A stretch of 64,000 bases of DNA, taken from NCBI RefSeq assembly GCF_022965805.1, contig NC_133104.1:42204682-42268681 (forward strand). The letters run 5' to 3'. The position numbers were made by a program, and so were the translations under genes. This DNA comes from Primulina eburnea. Lineage: Eukaryota; Streptophyta; Magnoliopsida; Lamiales; Gesneriaceae. Numbering within the stretch: the first letter of the stretch is position 1; each line of letters starts with the position of its first letter. Shown here piece by piece: positions 52,893 to 64,000 of this stretch. The notes under the pieces were generated by a model, which saw nothing but the letters and a program-made list of their open reading frames with translations, made no database searches and was not told the origin of the DNA.

Positions 52893-55639
52893 TTACGCAA
52901 ACATAACCCGAGGAGCCGCATATCCATTAGGGTGCGCCTTCTGCCAACTCCAGGCAATCTGCAAACTCTCTTGAAGATTGGTATATTTTGCTGTCCAGTT
53001 CAATTCATTCTTGATTTTGGTTGGATCGCTGTATACCTCGGCATAATCACCAGGCCGGCGCGGAAGAAAATTGACTTTTATGGGCATCCCAGTTGCATTC
53101 TTACATGCCTCCACAAATTCCTTCACCGATCTTCCTGGTACAGACAAAAAGGCGGTTTGAGAACCAAGTATATAGCCCATCAAAACTAGTGCTCATGTTA
53201 ACAAGATGGGTGTAGGGTCTACCTCTGCCAGTACCGATGTTATAGATGCCAACGTGACTAGGTCTTGCCTTCTCTAAAGCTTTTATATGAGCATCCACAA
53301 GATCAGTAACGTCAATATAATCCCGAATGCAGGTGCCGTCCAGAGTAAGATAATCTGTTCCTTTAACCTGGCATAAAACATCCAGAGATCAGTAAATTCC
53401 AAATCTTTCTTCTGAAGAAAATGAGATGTCTATTGTGTCAACCATCATTTTGAATCAGTTTTTGAAGAGCAAAAGTTCAAAAGCTACAGACGATTCTCGT
53501 GTGGTCACAGATGAAAATTCTGAGGAATTGTCAGAAAATGTGATGATCCTAAGTAGAGAAAAATGGACAAACATTGAGTCCAGGAATTATGCCACGAGCA
53601 GCATCAAAACAGGCGCCTGATATTCGTCCATGCTCACGCAGCTCCGGTCGAGGGGCTTCTCCAAGCCTTCCCTCGGGATCAGAACCAATTACATTGAAGT
53701 ATCTGAAAATTTAGAAGAAAATATAAGAAAACTATGGAGCCAAAAGCCTGAATTTATTTTTATCAATTCCATGAATCACAGAGTGAAATTCCAAGTACAC
53801 TCAGAAATTGAAGTTACACAACGCACGTTAATACCAACCTTAAAATCATGACAGCCATATCCGAGTTTCTCTGAAAATCCAGTATCATATCCTCTGCCAT
53901 TTTCTTGGCCTTTCCATATGGATTTATTGGAAGCTGCAAAATGCAAGAGAAAATAAGGCCATCTGAAACACAAAAGAAACAATTGTTTTTCTCCAAAAAA
54001 AAATCCCAGGAATGAATGGATTGGTTCTGATAAGGCAATCTTCAGGCCTCGAACTTGGGGAAGCCTCACCTGGGGAGTAACTTCTGTGATGGGCATTTTT
54101 TCAGGCTCCCCATAAGTTGCACATGTACTGGAGTAGATCAAGGTCTTGACTCCATGAGTTGCCATAGCTTCTAACACAACAAGAGTATTTGACGTGATAT
54201 TGTGATAATACCTATGTTGCAAAGACAACTACCATAAGATATATGCAAAGTAAAAGATACGGGAACTGCAAAAGCTAGGAAAATGTGACATGTTCTAATA
54301 GGCAGTAGATAGATAACGAATACTCACTTAAGAGGATCAAGGGTACTCTCTCCGACATATGCAACTGCCGCAAAATGCATCACTGCGTCAAATGCATTTT
54401 CTGAAAATATTTTGTGCACCTATATAATGGTCAAGGCGACAACATGGCAATGAATTTTGAACTTTTTACAAGAAATGAAGATGTCGATAAACATAAATGG
54501 TTCAATGAGGATACTGCTTTTGCATCACCAAGGTCAGCGTGTATAAATTGAAGTCTCCCCGGTTTGGGAAAAAGTTCTCGAAGGACTTCGATAGCACCAA
54601 GATTTCCTCGTGAGAGATTATCCTGTTCAGTTTTATTCTAAAGATCCGGGAAAAAATAGGCGGTTTATTATAGAAAAAACAATCTATATCTGGAAGATAC
54701 CACTATAGTCACACGGTATGAGTCGTTAAGAAGTCGTAAAGCAGCATGAGAACCAATGTACCCAGCTCCTCCGGTTACTAGCACATGAATTACACCTGGT
54801 TCGTGATGCGAGAACTGCAAAACAATTGGGTAAAGCTAAAAATGAGATAAATGAACTCCAGTTCCATAAAATCAAAGGTAATGGAAAACCAGGGAAAAAA
54901 ACAGCTAACGGTGAAGTTGAACAGCTAACGGTGAAGTAAATATATATCATCATGGCAAACAAAAATTGAACCAAACAAAACATGATTTGATAGCATTTTA
55001 CCACAAGATGGTGATTTTCAGCTCGTAATTACTTCTGGAAGCACCAAAACGAGTACAAAATGCATGACTGAAAAAGAGAGGGAAAAAAAATTCATCCAAA
55101 AATTTAGCATAGATTCGTTATGATGGCCGCCCCCAACTCTTGAAGTTTCACGGAAAATATCACTCAATGATGAATTACCTTAAGTTTACAAATAAATCAA
55201 AATCATGCTATGATGGCTCACATTACAATCTAAACACACAAAAAAAACGGCTAAATAGAAAGACATGACTCTTGTTATTTTAATCCAAGATAGCTATATT
55301 CGACATGAAAATACAGAAATCGTGGGTTGAACTTAATAGCGAAAGAGATAAAGGAATGGACGAAACCTACTTCGCAAGGTGTGCTAAAATTTGGGCGTTG
55401 CTTGAACATGAGAATGCACAATCCTGTAAGAGTAGCAGCCAATAGAATATTTCCTACAAAATTACTCTTCTTCTTTGTGTCGTCCATTCCTGTAAACAAA
55501 CACCTCCAGCTTTGAAATCAAGGCACAGAAGTTGAAAAGAAGACCAAACAACGACTGCAAAAAAGAAGAAAATTTCACCTCCCAAGGACAAGGATCTATT
55601 TGGCCACTGCTGAGTTCTTGTCTTGGTAAGACTCACCAT
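52893..55639 (-). CDS. MUR4: UDP-xylose (UDP-arabinose) 4-epimerase, MUR4/UXE-type
   Basis: Ten exons: 55639-55579, 55489-55371, 54814-54701, 54622-54515, 54419-54328, 54211-54070, 53933-53839, 53702-53573, 53367-53223, 53134-52893. They join in frame to 415 residues, close to Arabidopsis MUR4. An N-terminal membrane anchor ([16 protein letters not shown]) makes it a type II Golgi protein. The Rossmann NAD site is GGAGYIG (75-81), and the catalytic Tyr218-x3-Lys222 follows NP; the SST motif is in [10 protein letters not shown]. It interconverts UDP-xylose and UDP-arabinose for wall polysaccharides. All splice sites are canonical GT-AG and phases match. UDP-galactose 4-epimerases are the nearest alternative, but the N-terminal anchor and the C-terminal [12 protein letters not shown] region fit UXE. 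Confidence 0.95.
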
Positions 55640-57181
55640 TGAAATGTCTGTCCGATTCTAACAGCATAAGCTATATTTAAAAAAATTCAAGCCTTCATCA
55701 AATCTGCCGCCACCAAAAAGAACAAAAATCAATTATCAGGAAGGTGATAAGATCATTTGACGAGGGAAAGATAAAATTTCAATTGAAAAAAGTAAGCTAG
55801 AGATAAGACCTCTAACATGCGGAGATAACAATACCCTCAGACACGAATAAACGATTCCAATTAAACAACTCGTAATTAAAAAACTTACATGCTTAATTGG
55901 AAAAACCAAATCTTTTTCGTATTACAGAAAAACCCATTTAGCATTTCAAGGGAAATAAAAGAATTGATCAAAATATTAGTTCCGTCTCTGTAAGAGAATC
56001 TGAAAAAGTAAAGTTAACCGACGAAAATGAATAGGCTTACATTTCAAAAGACAAAGACGGTGACTTTAACGCATCCTCACAGAAACATTCAATCACAGCA
56101 ACAGAAGTAAAAACAAGAAATCTTGAATAGATAATCAAAATAAAACTTTGACAAGAACCCGTGATCATTAACTGGACTAAGATTAAAGGGTTGTTGACTG
56201 TTGTGTTGTTTCTTCTGGAGACTCGAGCGCAAGTTATTTAAATTGCTGCCAATGTTGGTTGGACTTTGGGGAGAGAGAGGGGCAGGTTTGTGTGGGAAAA
56301 GAAACGCGTAATTGGTGTTTATATTAATTAATCATATGAATTACATAATTTATATTATTTAATTATATCGTACTCGATATACTATCGACTTTATCAGTGG
56401 ATGCTGCTTGCTGGTTCTTCCATTATTGAAAAACTGACAGCAAAATAAAACTATTCATAAACCAAATTATGATATTACCCCTCTTAAAAAAATGGTTATG
56501 AGTTGTCATTTTCTGCTCTGATTTTTGAAATTCAAACCACCTCGAAATTTCTATGTTAATAGTAATTACTTGCGCTTTTCTCACAATTATTTTGGAGCTG
56601 ACAGAGGACATTCTCCAAAGTCAACATTTGCAAGTTGCAACAACTATGTGTCTACTCAGTCGGCCATTTAATCTGTCCCAATTAATACTTGTTTGCTCAT
56701 TATATGATGCCGCCTCAATTTGACAATACTCACAACGTTTGTGTCCTTGGCTTACCATTTGGGCCACAATTGACTCGTTGACCATTTTTTCCCAAAATCC
56801 AAAAAGGCTAAAGCATAAATAAATAAAAATTGAGACTTTTCAACTATAAAACAAATGAATCAAATATGAAGATCGACGCGTTGCAAGATAAGAGGTTACG
56901 CTTTATATATGCCACATTAAATGTATACATGTATGTATGAAGATGATAATGACAAAGTAACTCGTGATTTCGATAAATATCTCACAAAAATTTGTGTCTT
57001 TGTCTTTATAGTAACCCAATGGAAAGAACAATAACATGGAATTATCTATGCAAACTGTATTCAGAGAGCTCTGCTGCTCCATATATGCACATCCAAATTC
57101 ATCTCTTCCTTCCCAACAAAAATTGAAAAAGATCGTTTTAACTTGCTTGCAGAGACAATTAAGGCAAGCGTGGTGGTGATA
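55640..57181. other. MUR4-like promoter/5' UTR and SMOS1-like 3' flank
   Basis: No coding frame of note. The left part probably contains a 5' UTR and possibly a leader intron. No repeat is recognised. Confidence 0.45.
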
Positions 57182-60100
57182 TCAACCTTCTTGCGGGAAG
57201 AAAGTATAGTCCGAACTTGATTCATTCTTGATCACCTGCATGAAAGTATTTGTCCTTTTGAGAAATGATGAAGACATTCCATGGTCGAACACATCTGGCC
57301 AAGAATATGCATTATAAAGATTCATCTTTTTCATATCTGGCTTGCTGAAGATAAAAAAAATGTACAAATGATAATTCATAACAATCTAGCACAAAGATCA
57401 CAATTATCACACCATAGCATGATTCGGGTAGGGAGAGATTGATTCCGACACAGAAACATGCCAATCAGGGACAGATTTATGCTAGAGCTCTCTATGTTAG
57501 ATGAATTCCTTGGAACACACAAGGGTGGAAGAATGAAAGATAGTATGTTAAAATTTGGGATTTATCACCTGGGAGATCCCGTATAACCTTTCGCAGAGTA
57601 TCACATGATCAGATGACCAAGTTTTTTCTTCCTTAATTGAGATTTCTGTCAATATTATCAAATGTGTTTAACAGAAGAGATGTGTGCCACTTGTTCTTGA
57701 AACTAAAAGGCGATACTTTTAATCATTTCATTCACTCTAATGGGAGAATAATTCTAGCTACTAGATTGTGATGGCTCATTGATTTGTGAAAAGTAAGAAA
57801 CAGAAGTTTGAATCTCTGACATTAGCTTCAACCTCATTCATTCAGTGCGAGTGTTATTCATATCTCATACTGTTGAAAGCCCTCGAGTGCGAGTTTCCTA
57901 ACAGCAATAATTATATTCCTAAGGAGCTTGACCTGAATTAGAGGAAAATGTACCTCATTTGTCTGGGAAGAACCACTAGGAAGCACGGGAACTAGGGAAG
58001 CCCAAAGACCATGATCTGTCAAGGAATCAATACCAATGTAATTGGTAAGCAGCGGAGCAGACAGCAACGAAGCCATCTGATGCACATTTCTCTGAATAGG
58101 TAATCCTCCACTTGGTCCAAATGCAACTCCAAGTCTCTCACTTCCACTATCATGGCATGATTTGTCAACTGTATTCTCAAGTTCAATTTTATTAACATGA
58201 CTTTTATTTTCATCCTCATTATATTCATTCTTTTCTTTGTTTTTCGATATTCTCTCTTGAAGGTTTCTGTATGCTGCTGATTTCAACAGAATGTTCGTTG
58301 CAGAAACTGTTTTGTGTTTTGTTTTCTCTGGAGACACCCCCAGACGGGGCATTTCATAGGGTTCAGCAGGCTGGCTTGACCGTTCTAGAGCTTTAAGTTC
58401 ACTAGCAATGTCTTCATGACCCCCAATATTTGATTCTTCAAACGCTTTTGATTGGGGATTAGTCTGACGAGATTTATTCGTTCCCCACCATTTGATATAA
58501 CTCGACAAATCAATCTTCCTATCAGTACAAAATCCGCCATCATATTCACCTCCTATTGTCATTTTGTCACCTGCATCTTCACCAGTCAGTAGAAGACTTA
58601 GGTCAACATGTGATTCGTGAAAGGCTACAGACAGAATTCCATATTTACATAATCAAGAAACGAGTCTTTAACTGTAAAAGTTAATAATCTTGTCATTCAA
58701 GTAATGCGATACTGACCATAGATTGTGTTGTTGATGCAGTCAGCTCCAGATACATGGCCAAACTGTGAATCCCATTGATTACTTTGGCAAAGAAAAGAAG
58801 ACAACATAAAACAAATTAATCATAAACTTGCTCAGGTCTACAATTATCCAAGGATAGAGAATATTGAAAACTGGCATCGCCACGTGATGAACTGGGAGCT
58901 TATTGGTCAAACATCCGAGAATGATAAGCTGAACTTTTTGCATTGACCAGATATCTGAATTGGTTAATGTACGGAAGGACCTAACACATTATAGGAGCAT
59001 ACCTGGAAAGGGGTCGACACTTGGAGATTCCCCTGGAGAAACCACTACTTTTTCTGCAATAGAGGTGATTCATAAGGACACCGACAAAGATTCAATAATG
59101 GAACATATCAATATCAAAAATTATCACCAACCTTCGAAGAGATGCAAGATAATCCTCTCTCGAGACATTTTGCATTTCCTCAAGGTCCCTTGTGTAATCT
59201 GTCACCTGTTTAACTCCATTAGGCATGCTAAAAAGAAATAAATAAAAAAACAAAAGAAAAGAAAAGCAAAATATAAGAGCATCAAACAAAAAAATCGATA
59301 GTCAGGTTTAAAGTCCAACGAAGAAGAATATAAGTGGCTACAGATGAGGTTTAACATTAAGCATCTTACAGGAAAATTGATGAGTGTTCCAGGACCCCAA
59401 TATTTTAATGCGGCAAGATCATAGGCTCTTGCTGCAGCTTCCTCATCATCATATGCACCTATAGCCGTTTTTCACGGTAAAAGGTCATTGTTATTTCAAG
59501 CGCTCGAATCTATTTTATGCCTTCAAAGAAAGTTGACCAAAACTACTTACCCAAGTAAACTGTCCAAATTGAGCAGACACGACATCGGTTTCCGCATAAT
59601 AAGAAAAGAGCAGGGAAACACATCAGACGAATCAGACGCTAGTAAAATATGTTCTGATCAGTATAAATCATATATGTATCTCAATGAATGAATATTTTAC
59701 CTTGCTTTCCTTTTTTATTTTGGTTTTGATTCCAGGTACTTTTATCCCAAAGATGTGCTTCATAACGACCAGTCCATCTATGCCTAATCATAAACAAGTT
59801 TAACAAAGTTATTTAATTATTAACTTCGGTACAAGCATAAAGGAGGCGAAGATAGTAAAGCTTTAAAGTAACGCATGTCCAAGCATAAACAGGAAGCGAA
59901 GATAGTAAAGATTTCTAGCAACACAATTCCAAGCATCGAACAGAGTGCGTTAAGCTTCAAAGAAACTGGCTTTGCCTGACGATCAGCAAGGCATCGCTCA
60001 AATCCAATCCCCAAGTTGTTAATTAGTGACGGATTCAATTCATACACTATGATAAAAAGCAAAACCCGATCACACAGCAATAAACGTGTAACTATAATTA

Positions 60101-60322
60101 CCTAGTAACGCCACGATAAATAGAGCTACGTTTGCCAGCAGTACAAGGGGGCATTTTACTAATTCGTTCCTTGGCCGTGCATCCTCTATCTTTCTTCGCT
60201 TTCTTCAATCCTCGGTAGAGAAAAATCTGATCTGCTCCGAAGTGCGGCGATTCGGAGCCTTCTCCGCCTGCTCCGCCAGTTTCTTCATGTTTCGTAGCGT
60301 GTTCCGAGGAAGAGGAAGCCAT
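57182..60322 (-). CDS. SMOS1: AP2-family transcription factor, SMOS1/At2g41710 type (9 exons)
   Basis: Exons: 60322-60102, 59783-59701, 59559-59551, 59458-59370, 59205-59132, 59053-59003, 58781-58717, 58570-57954, 57235-57182; 420 residues. The first AP2 domain is complete: [22 protein letters not shown], then a 9-nt microexon coding VYL, then [21 protein letters not shown] and INFP. A reduced second repeat begins [11 protein letters not shown] and then diverges. The region [13 protein letters not shown] and the short last exon ([17 protein letters not shown]) match the At2g41710/rice SMOS1 group, nuclear regulators of organ size and brassinosteroid/auxin responses. The start at 60322 (MASSSS) is preferred over an in-frame ATG at 60520. 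All junctions are in phase. Confidence 0.92.
59834..59930. repeat. Short tandem duplication in SMOS1-like intron 1
   Basis: A unit of about 48-50 bases (AAGCATAAA-GGAGGCGAAGATAGTAAAG...TCC) occurs twice in tandem, starting near 59834 and 59881, with roughly 80% identity by eye. Confidence 0.7.
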
Positions 60323-61137
60323 GAACCTAATTCTGGACACAGGATTAGAGAGATAAAGTGTTCGCGTAAAATGCTTGATTTTGCGGCCGGAGCCGAAATG
60401 CACAGAGAAATGAGGGAGGAGAGGCTTGAAGTGACGTAAATGTCCCCAAAGTTTTCTGTGCATAATTTTGTCGTGGTGGAAAAGGCTGAAGGAAGCTTCT
60501 TTGGACTCCTTCAGCTGCAACGGCTACAAGAAAAACGGTGGGCAATTCCGTACTTTCAAATCGTTTTTATTTTTATTTTTACAATGAAGGGGATACATGA
60601 TAAATCTGATTTTTTTTTATAAATTTGAGTAAATAAAAAAATATATAATCAACTATATTTTATAGGACAAAAACTTGTGTGAAACAATCTCGCATGTCGT
60701 TTTTTTAAGACGGATCTTTTATTTAGGTTACCCATTAAAAAATATTACTTTTTATCCTAAAAGTATTATTTTTTATCGTGAATATCGATAAAGTTAGCCC
60801 AATCTCACATGCAAAGATTTATGCAAAGCGTCTTACAAGACGTACCCATTTTATAATTAGCAATTACCATGCAGCAGAAAATCATGATCATAAATTCTAT
60901 TCGTATGCCTAATTAGCTCTTTGCAATAATAAACAGGTATATAATAATCATTGATTGTTAGAAAGTGAACGTTACAGAAGCTTACCGTTGGGAGATTCCT
61001 CGCAAGCTCAAATCCCACGCTAACATTATTAAAGACCCTCAAACTTCTCTTCTTCTAATTATCCGACCCGCTTTGATTGGTGGTTACATTTCTCCAGCTG
61101 CGTCGATATTTTTTCTCATTCTAGGAAGCAGACAGAG
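60323..61137. other. Divergent promoter region containing a MITE
   Basis: Lies between the SMOS1-like gene (-) and a small membrane-protein gene (+). It contains the SMOS1-like 5' leader and one GTGAGAC MITE copy. No other gene. Confidence 0.5.
60665..60847 (+). mobile_element. 183-bp GTGAGAC MITE with perfect 8-bp target duplication
   Basis: Begins GGACAAAAACTTGTGTGAAAC and ends CAAGACGTACCC. It is bounded by the perfect direct repeat ATTTTATA at 60657-60664 and 60848-60855. The internal palindromes are more eroded than in the 12755 copy, yet the length is the same, 183 bases. Confidence 0.85.
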
Positions 61138-61401
61138 ATGGGGATGGTGATAGTGATATCTTTACCACTCATCCTCTTTTCCTTGTTGCTCGGATTTGGT
61201 TGTTTTCTATTCGGGAGATCCAAGGGTAGGCGAGAAGTATACACCAACACCCAGGTTTTCGGAGTCCCGACCCCACCTCCGGGAAGTGGTGCCGCCGATT
61301 CTCATCCTTCTTACCCACAGCCAACCCATTTCAAGGCCGATTCACATACTTCTTCGACACCGCTGAAGCACTTCAAGAGCGACAGTGCTGCCAATGTTTG
61401 A
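61138..61401 (+). CDS. Small single-pass membrane protein, unknown function
   Basis: An intronless frame of 87 residues. The N-terminus has one strong hydrophobic helix (VIVISLPLILFSLLLGFGCFLF, about 4-25), then a basic GRSKGRR stop-transfer segment. The C-terminal tail is rich in Pro, Ser and His, with a motif repeated in variant form: THFKADS and KHFKSDS. QVFGVPTPPPGSG is a further likely conserved element. I do not recognise a named family. The clear membrane-anchor layout, a Met-Gly-Met start and a TATA-poor but GC-richer setting than the flanks favour a real gene. The tail probably faces the cytosol by the positive-inside rule. A start at the second Met (residue 3) is equally possible. 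Confidence 0.65.
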   Translation: MGMVIVISLPLILFSLLLGFGCFLFGRSKGRREVYTNTQVFGVPTPPPGSGAADSHPSYPQPTHFKADSHTSSTPLKHFKSDSAANV

Positions 61402-64000
61402 TGCTGGTTCTGCTAAATTTTTGGTTTGGATATTGGAGAGATCGACGATTCAATTTGTAATTTTTTTCAACATAATCGATGTATCCCGGTGGTTCCGTCG
61501 TTTTTCAATATAGTCATATTTTATTTTAACGGGTAAACTTTTTGAAAGTTTCCGGCCCAATTCCCGTACAGTTTATTGGGCTGAGTTCGTGAAAAGTGAG
61601 TACCTTTGCTGTTTGGGCTCAGAGTGCTAGCTTTCAATATTTTTATTCAATTATTATTATTATATTTCTCTCTCTCTTTAAAATATAAAATAATGCACTA
61701 TTTATTTATTTATTTCTTAAAACAATTTTGCCTTTTAAACAAATTCATTTATTTACAACGAGAGGCAGCACTAACACCCGACCTAAATTCTCTTTGTTTG
61801 GGCCGAGTTTGAATAATATTAAATGAGTATGAGTCAAGTAATATGTATTCAATTTTTATACACAGATGAGTATGAGTTCAATAACCAGTTTGAGAATACC
61901 CATCAAATATAACTAGAAATTGGTGGTTTGAGTTGAAAATATCCTAACCTACCCAAATGTCGAGTCTATCTGTCCTGTCAAATGACGATTTGTGGTGGGT
62001 TGTGGGCTTGTCTTCCTCGTTGACCTGTTTTGACAACTCTAATTCCGTATATTTGCTACTTTTGATATTTAAATTTGTTAAAAGTATGTTATGAACTCTG
62101 ATTGGATATTTTTTAGTTAATTTTTGTTATAAATAATCTTATATGTTATAAGATTGAATACAATTCTGTGTTGAATGATCTAAAGAGCAGAACTTAATGC
62201 TAACTTTATGTATGGGTTGGAGCGGTTAAATTTATTTGTGATACATAATAATAAATATGTTTTTTTAAAGAAAAAGCAATCTTGTAATTGTATAGTGTGT
62301 TGCTGTCGTCTGTAGGGTTGGTGAGAAGCAGGCTAGAGTCCAAGAAAATGAGGACGACAGTGACGGGTCGTTGGTTGGTGGGCCCAATGGGCTGTCCCTC
62401 CGGTCAAAGCCCCGAATCAGTCAAAGCATCTCTTCAGACACTTGCTGGCTGCATGAAAAAACTTGCTCCACGTGGCATCTCCATATGTAACTTAAGAGAA
62501 TAAATGAGAAAAATATGACGAAAATTTGAAATGTGGATTTGAAAAGAATTACTTTTATTTGAATTCGAACTCAATTCGAAGTTAGAAAATTTAAAAATTT
62601 TGGTTCAAATTAAACATCGAGTTTGATTTCGACTTGAAATATTCAAACACGTTCACGAGCTATTTGAATTATTAATCGAAAATAAGTACATGAAATCCTC
62701 AAAGCTTATTTATTTAAGATAATTATATTATATTAATAAAATAATAAAACTCGTGAATGGTTCGCGAATAATCGAATCATATAATTTAGGTTCGAGTTCG
62801 TCTCAAAAAAAGTTCAAACATGTTGAAGTTTATTTACACCCTAAGGCCAACATTTACGCAACACTCATAGCATAATTTTATTACCTTGGCCATAGGTTTT
62901 CTTTCGTTTTTTCTTTTTCTTTTTTTATGTGAGTTCAAATAATTTACTGTTTCACTAAGTACGTTATATCCTTTTCAGAAATTACTAATAACGATCTTGT
63001 TTTTCAGTTCTTCTTCTCAATGATTACTCTCGATAACCTATTGAAATGGTCGAGGAAAGCATGTCGTGTCATATTTAAAATCAAGAAAACTCGTGTTCAT
63101 GCCCACTATGTTGAATTTGGAAGGCTTGTAATGGTAAAATATGTCAGGATTTGGAAGAATATGCTGAAAACTTATTTAAAAAGATTTAAAAAACAGATGA
63201 TTTAATTTCATTGCTATTTGTTTTCTTATTAGCCTCATTTTGGTAGGATCGGATTGCATTGTTTCTCTTGGGCATATGTATCAACTTTTGAAAGGTCTGG
63301 AATGTACGTTGAGCGGCAGAGTCGGTAGCCATCTGTAACAATAATTTTCTTTTTAGAGGAAATAAGTGATCCCGTTAGCTTCTTCCATTCATTTTCATTC
63401 GAAAGAAACGTGAAGTTTTCATCATATTTTTTACAATATTTTATTATAAACGCGAGCTCACGTATGAAGAGAGGCTAGCTATATTTGGTGCAGCGTGTGC
63501 GTGTTAGCTACTCAGGTGTGTAGGTTCGTTAATATCGCAGTATTTCAGTCCCTCCCATGCATGCAATGCTGTAAACCAATAAACTCGTAATTTCACACAC
63601 TGTCTGACAAGGTTTCTTGGGGTTGTCGAATGTGTCAGTTTGACTAAATTTAATGGCCCTTTTTCATATGTTATCCCATTGCTCCAAATAAGTGGAATTA
63701 ATATTGCTAATTTCACTGAAGCTTTTTTTTTCTTACAGCTTTAGACTTTCAACTCCCGGCCGCTCGAGTTTTTTCAATGTTAGGTTTGTGTGTGTGCATA
63801 GCTAGTGGCTTGAATTAGGAAGTTCTAGATTTGAACTTTGAAAATTCAAAGATTATCTCCCTCATTTTCACGGGGAAGCTCATTGATTAAGCCAAGTGCA
63901 AGAGCATCAAATTCGAAAACCATCGGACACAGAGAGTAAATGATCCTTATTTTGTATAAGCTAGTGAATCATATCATAAATACTCTTCACGATTACATCT
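61402..64000. other. Gene-free right end of the window
   Basis: No gene can be supported. The frame at 62288-62503 lies in a slightly GC-richer patch but has no domain or splice context. At about 62560-62830 there is a diverged patch of TTCGAA/CTCGAA motifs typical of old repeats. The last 800 bases show no coding signal. Confidence 0.5.

Noticed and set aside
58571..58623. Extended version of SMOS1-like exon 8 using an acceptor at 58624-58625
   Set aside because: It introduces an in-frame TAA after eight codons; the acceptor at 58571-58572 matches the family and stays open.
60323..60520. 66-residue N-terminal extension of the SMOS1-like protein
   Set aside because: The added residues look like translated leader; the MASSSS start matches the family.
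62288..62503. 71-codon forward frame
   Set aside because: No domain, no homologous pattern recognised, and it starts at a non-ATG codon context; insufficient support.

Overview
This is a plant nuclear DNA window, almost certainly from a eudicot. The genes have GT-AG introns, AT-rich introns and intergenic DNA, land-plant families (HERK2-type receptor kinase, germin-like proteins, berberine-bridge-enzyme-like oxidases, patellin, nsLTP, group IIe WRKY, CYP716-like P450, MUR4-type epimerase, SMOS1-type AP2 factor) and a MIR160 hairpin. The dispersed 183-bp element built around GTGAGACGGTCTCAC makes me think of Lamiales, but that is an impression and not a demonstrated placement.

Layout: 0.7-3.3 kb HERK2-like receptor kinase (+); 3.9-7.4 kb GH1 beta-glucosidase of 11 exons (-) with a hAT-type MITE in intron 7; 8.0-8.8 kb germin-like protein (-); 9.8-11.8 kb beta-tubulin (-); 13.4-14.1 kb second germin-like protein (-); 14-18.7 kb gene-free AT-rich DNA; 18.7-19.9 kb GUB_WAK/ATL-type RING-H2 E3 ligase (+); 20.3-21.9 and 23.5-25.2 kb two intronless BBE-like FAD oxidases (-); 26.4-28.0 kb patellin (+); 28.8-29.2 kb nsLTP (-); 29.4-35.5 kb repeat-dominated DNA (1-kb foldback, 5S-rRNA-derived sequence, long direct repeat, degenerate tandem repeats); 35.5-37.4 kb WRKY group IIe (-) with an apparent frameshift; 37.4-44.3 kb repeats (miniature LTR element, decayed LINE) with a MIR160 gene at 41.5 kb (-); 44.7-47.2 kb choline kinase (+) with a 1-base frameshift; 49.5-51.1 kb CYP716-like P450 (+); 52.9-55.6 kb UDP-xylose/arabinose 4-epimerase (-); 57.2-60.3 kb SMOS1/At2g41710-type AP2 factor (-) with a 9-nt microexon; 61.1-61.4 kb small membrane protein of unknown function (+).

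The genes form ordinary plant euchromatin and not a single pathway. Tandem family expansion shows in the two germin-like genes (flanking the tubulin gene) and the two BBE-like genes. Themes that recur are the cell wall and its signalling (HERK2, MUR4, germins), specialised metabolism (GH1, BBE-like, P450) and membrane lipid handling (patellin, LTP, choline kinase). Exon boundaries were assembled by hand from splice signals and family conservation; every multi-exon model given closes in frame except where a break is stated. I found no evidence for a wholly new biological system; the most valuable items are the MIR160 locus, the two apparently frameshifted genes, the microexon, and several transposable elements with defined ends.
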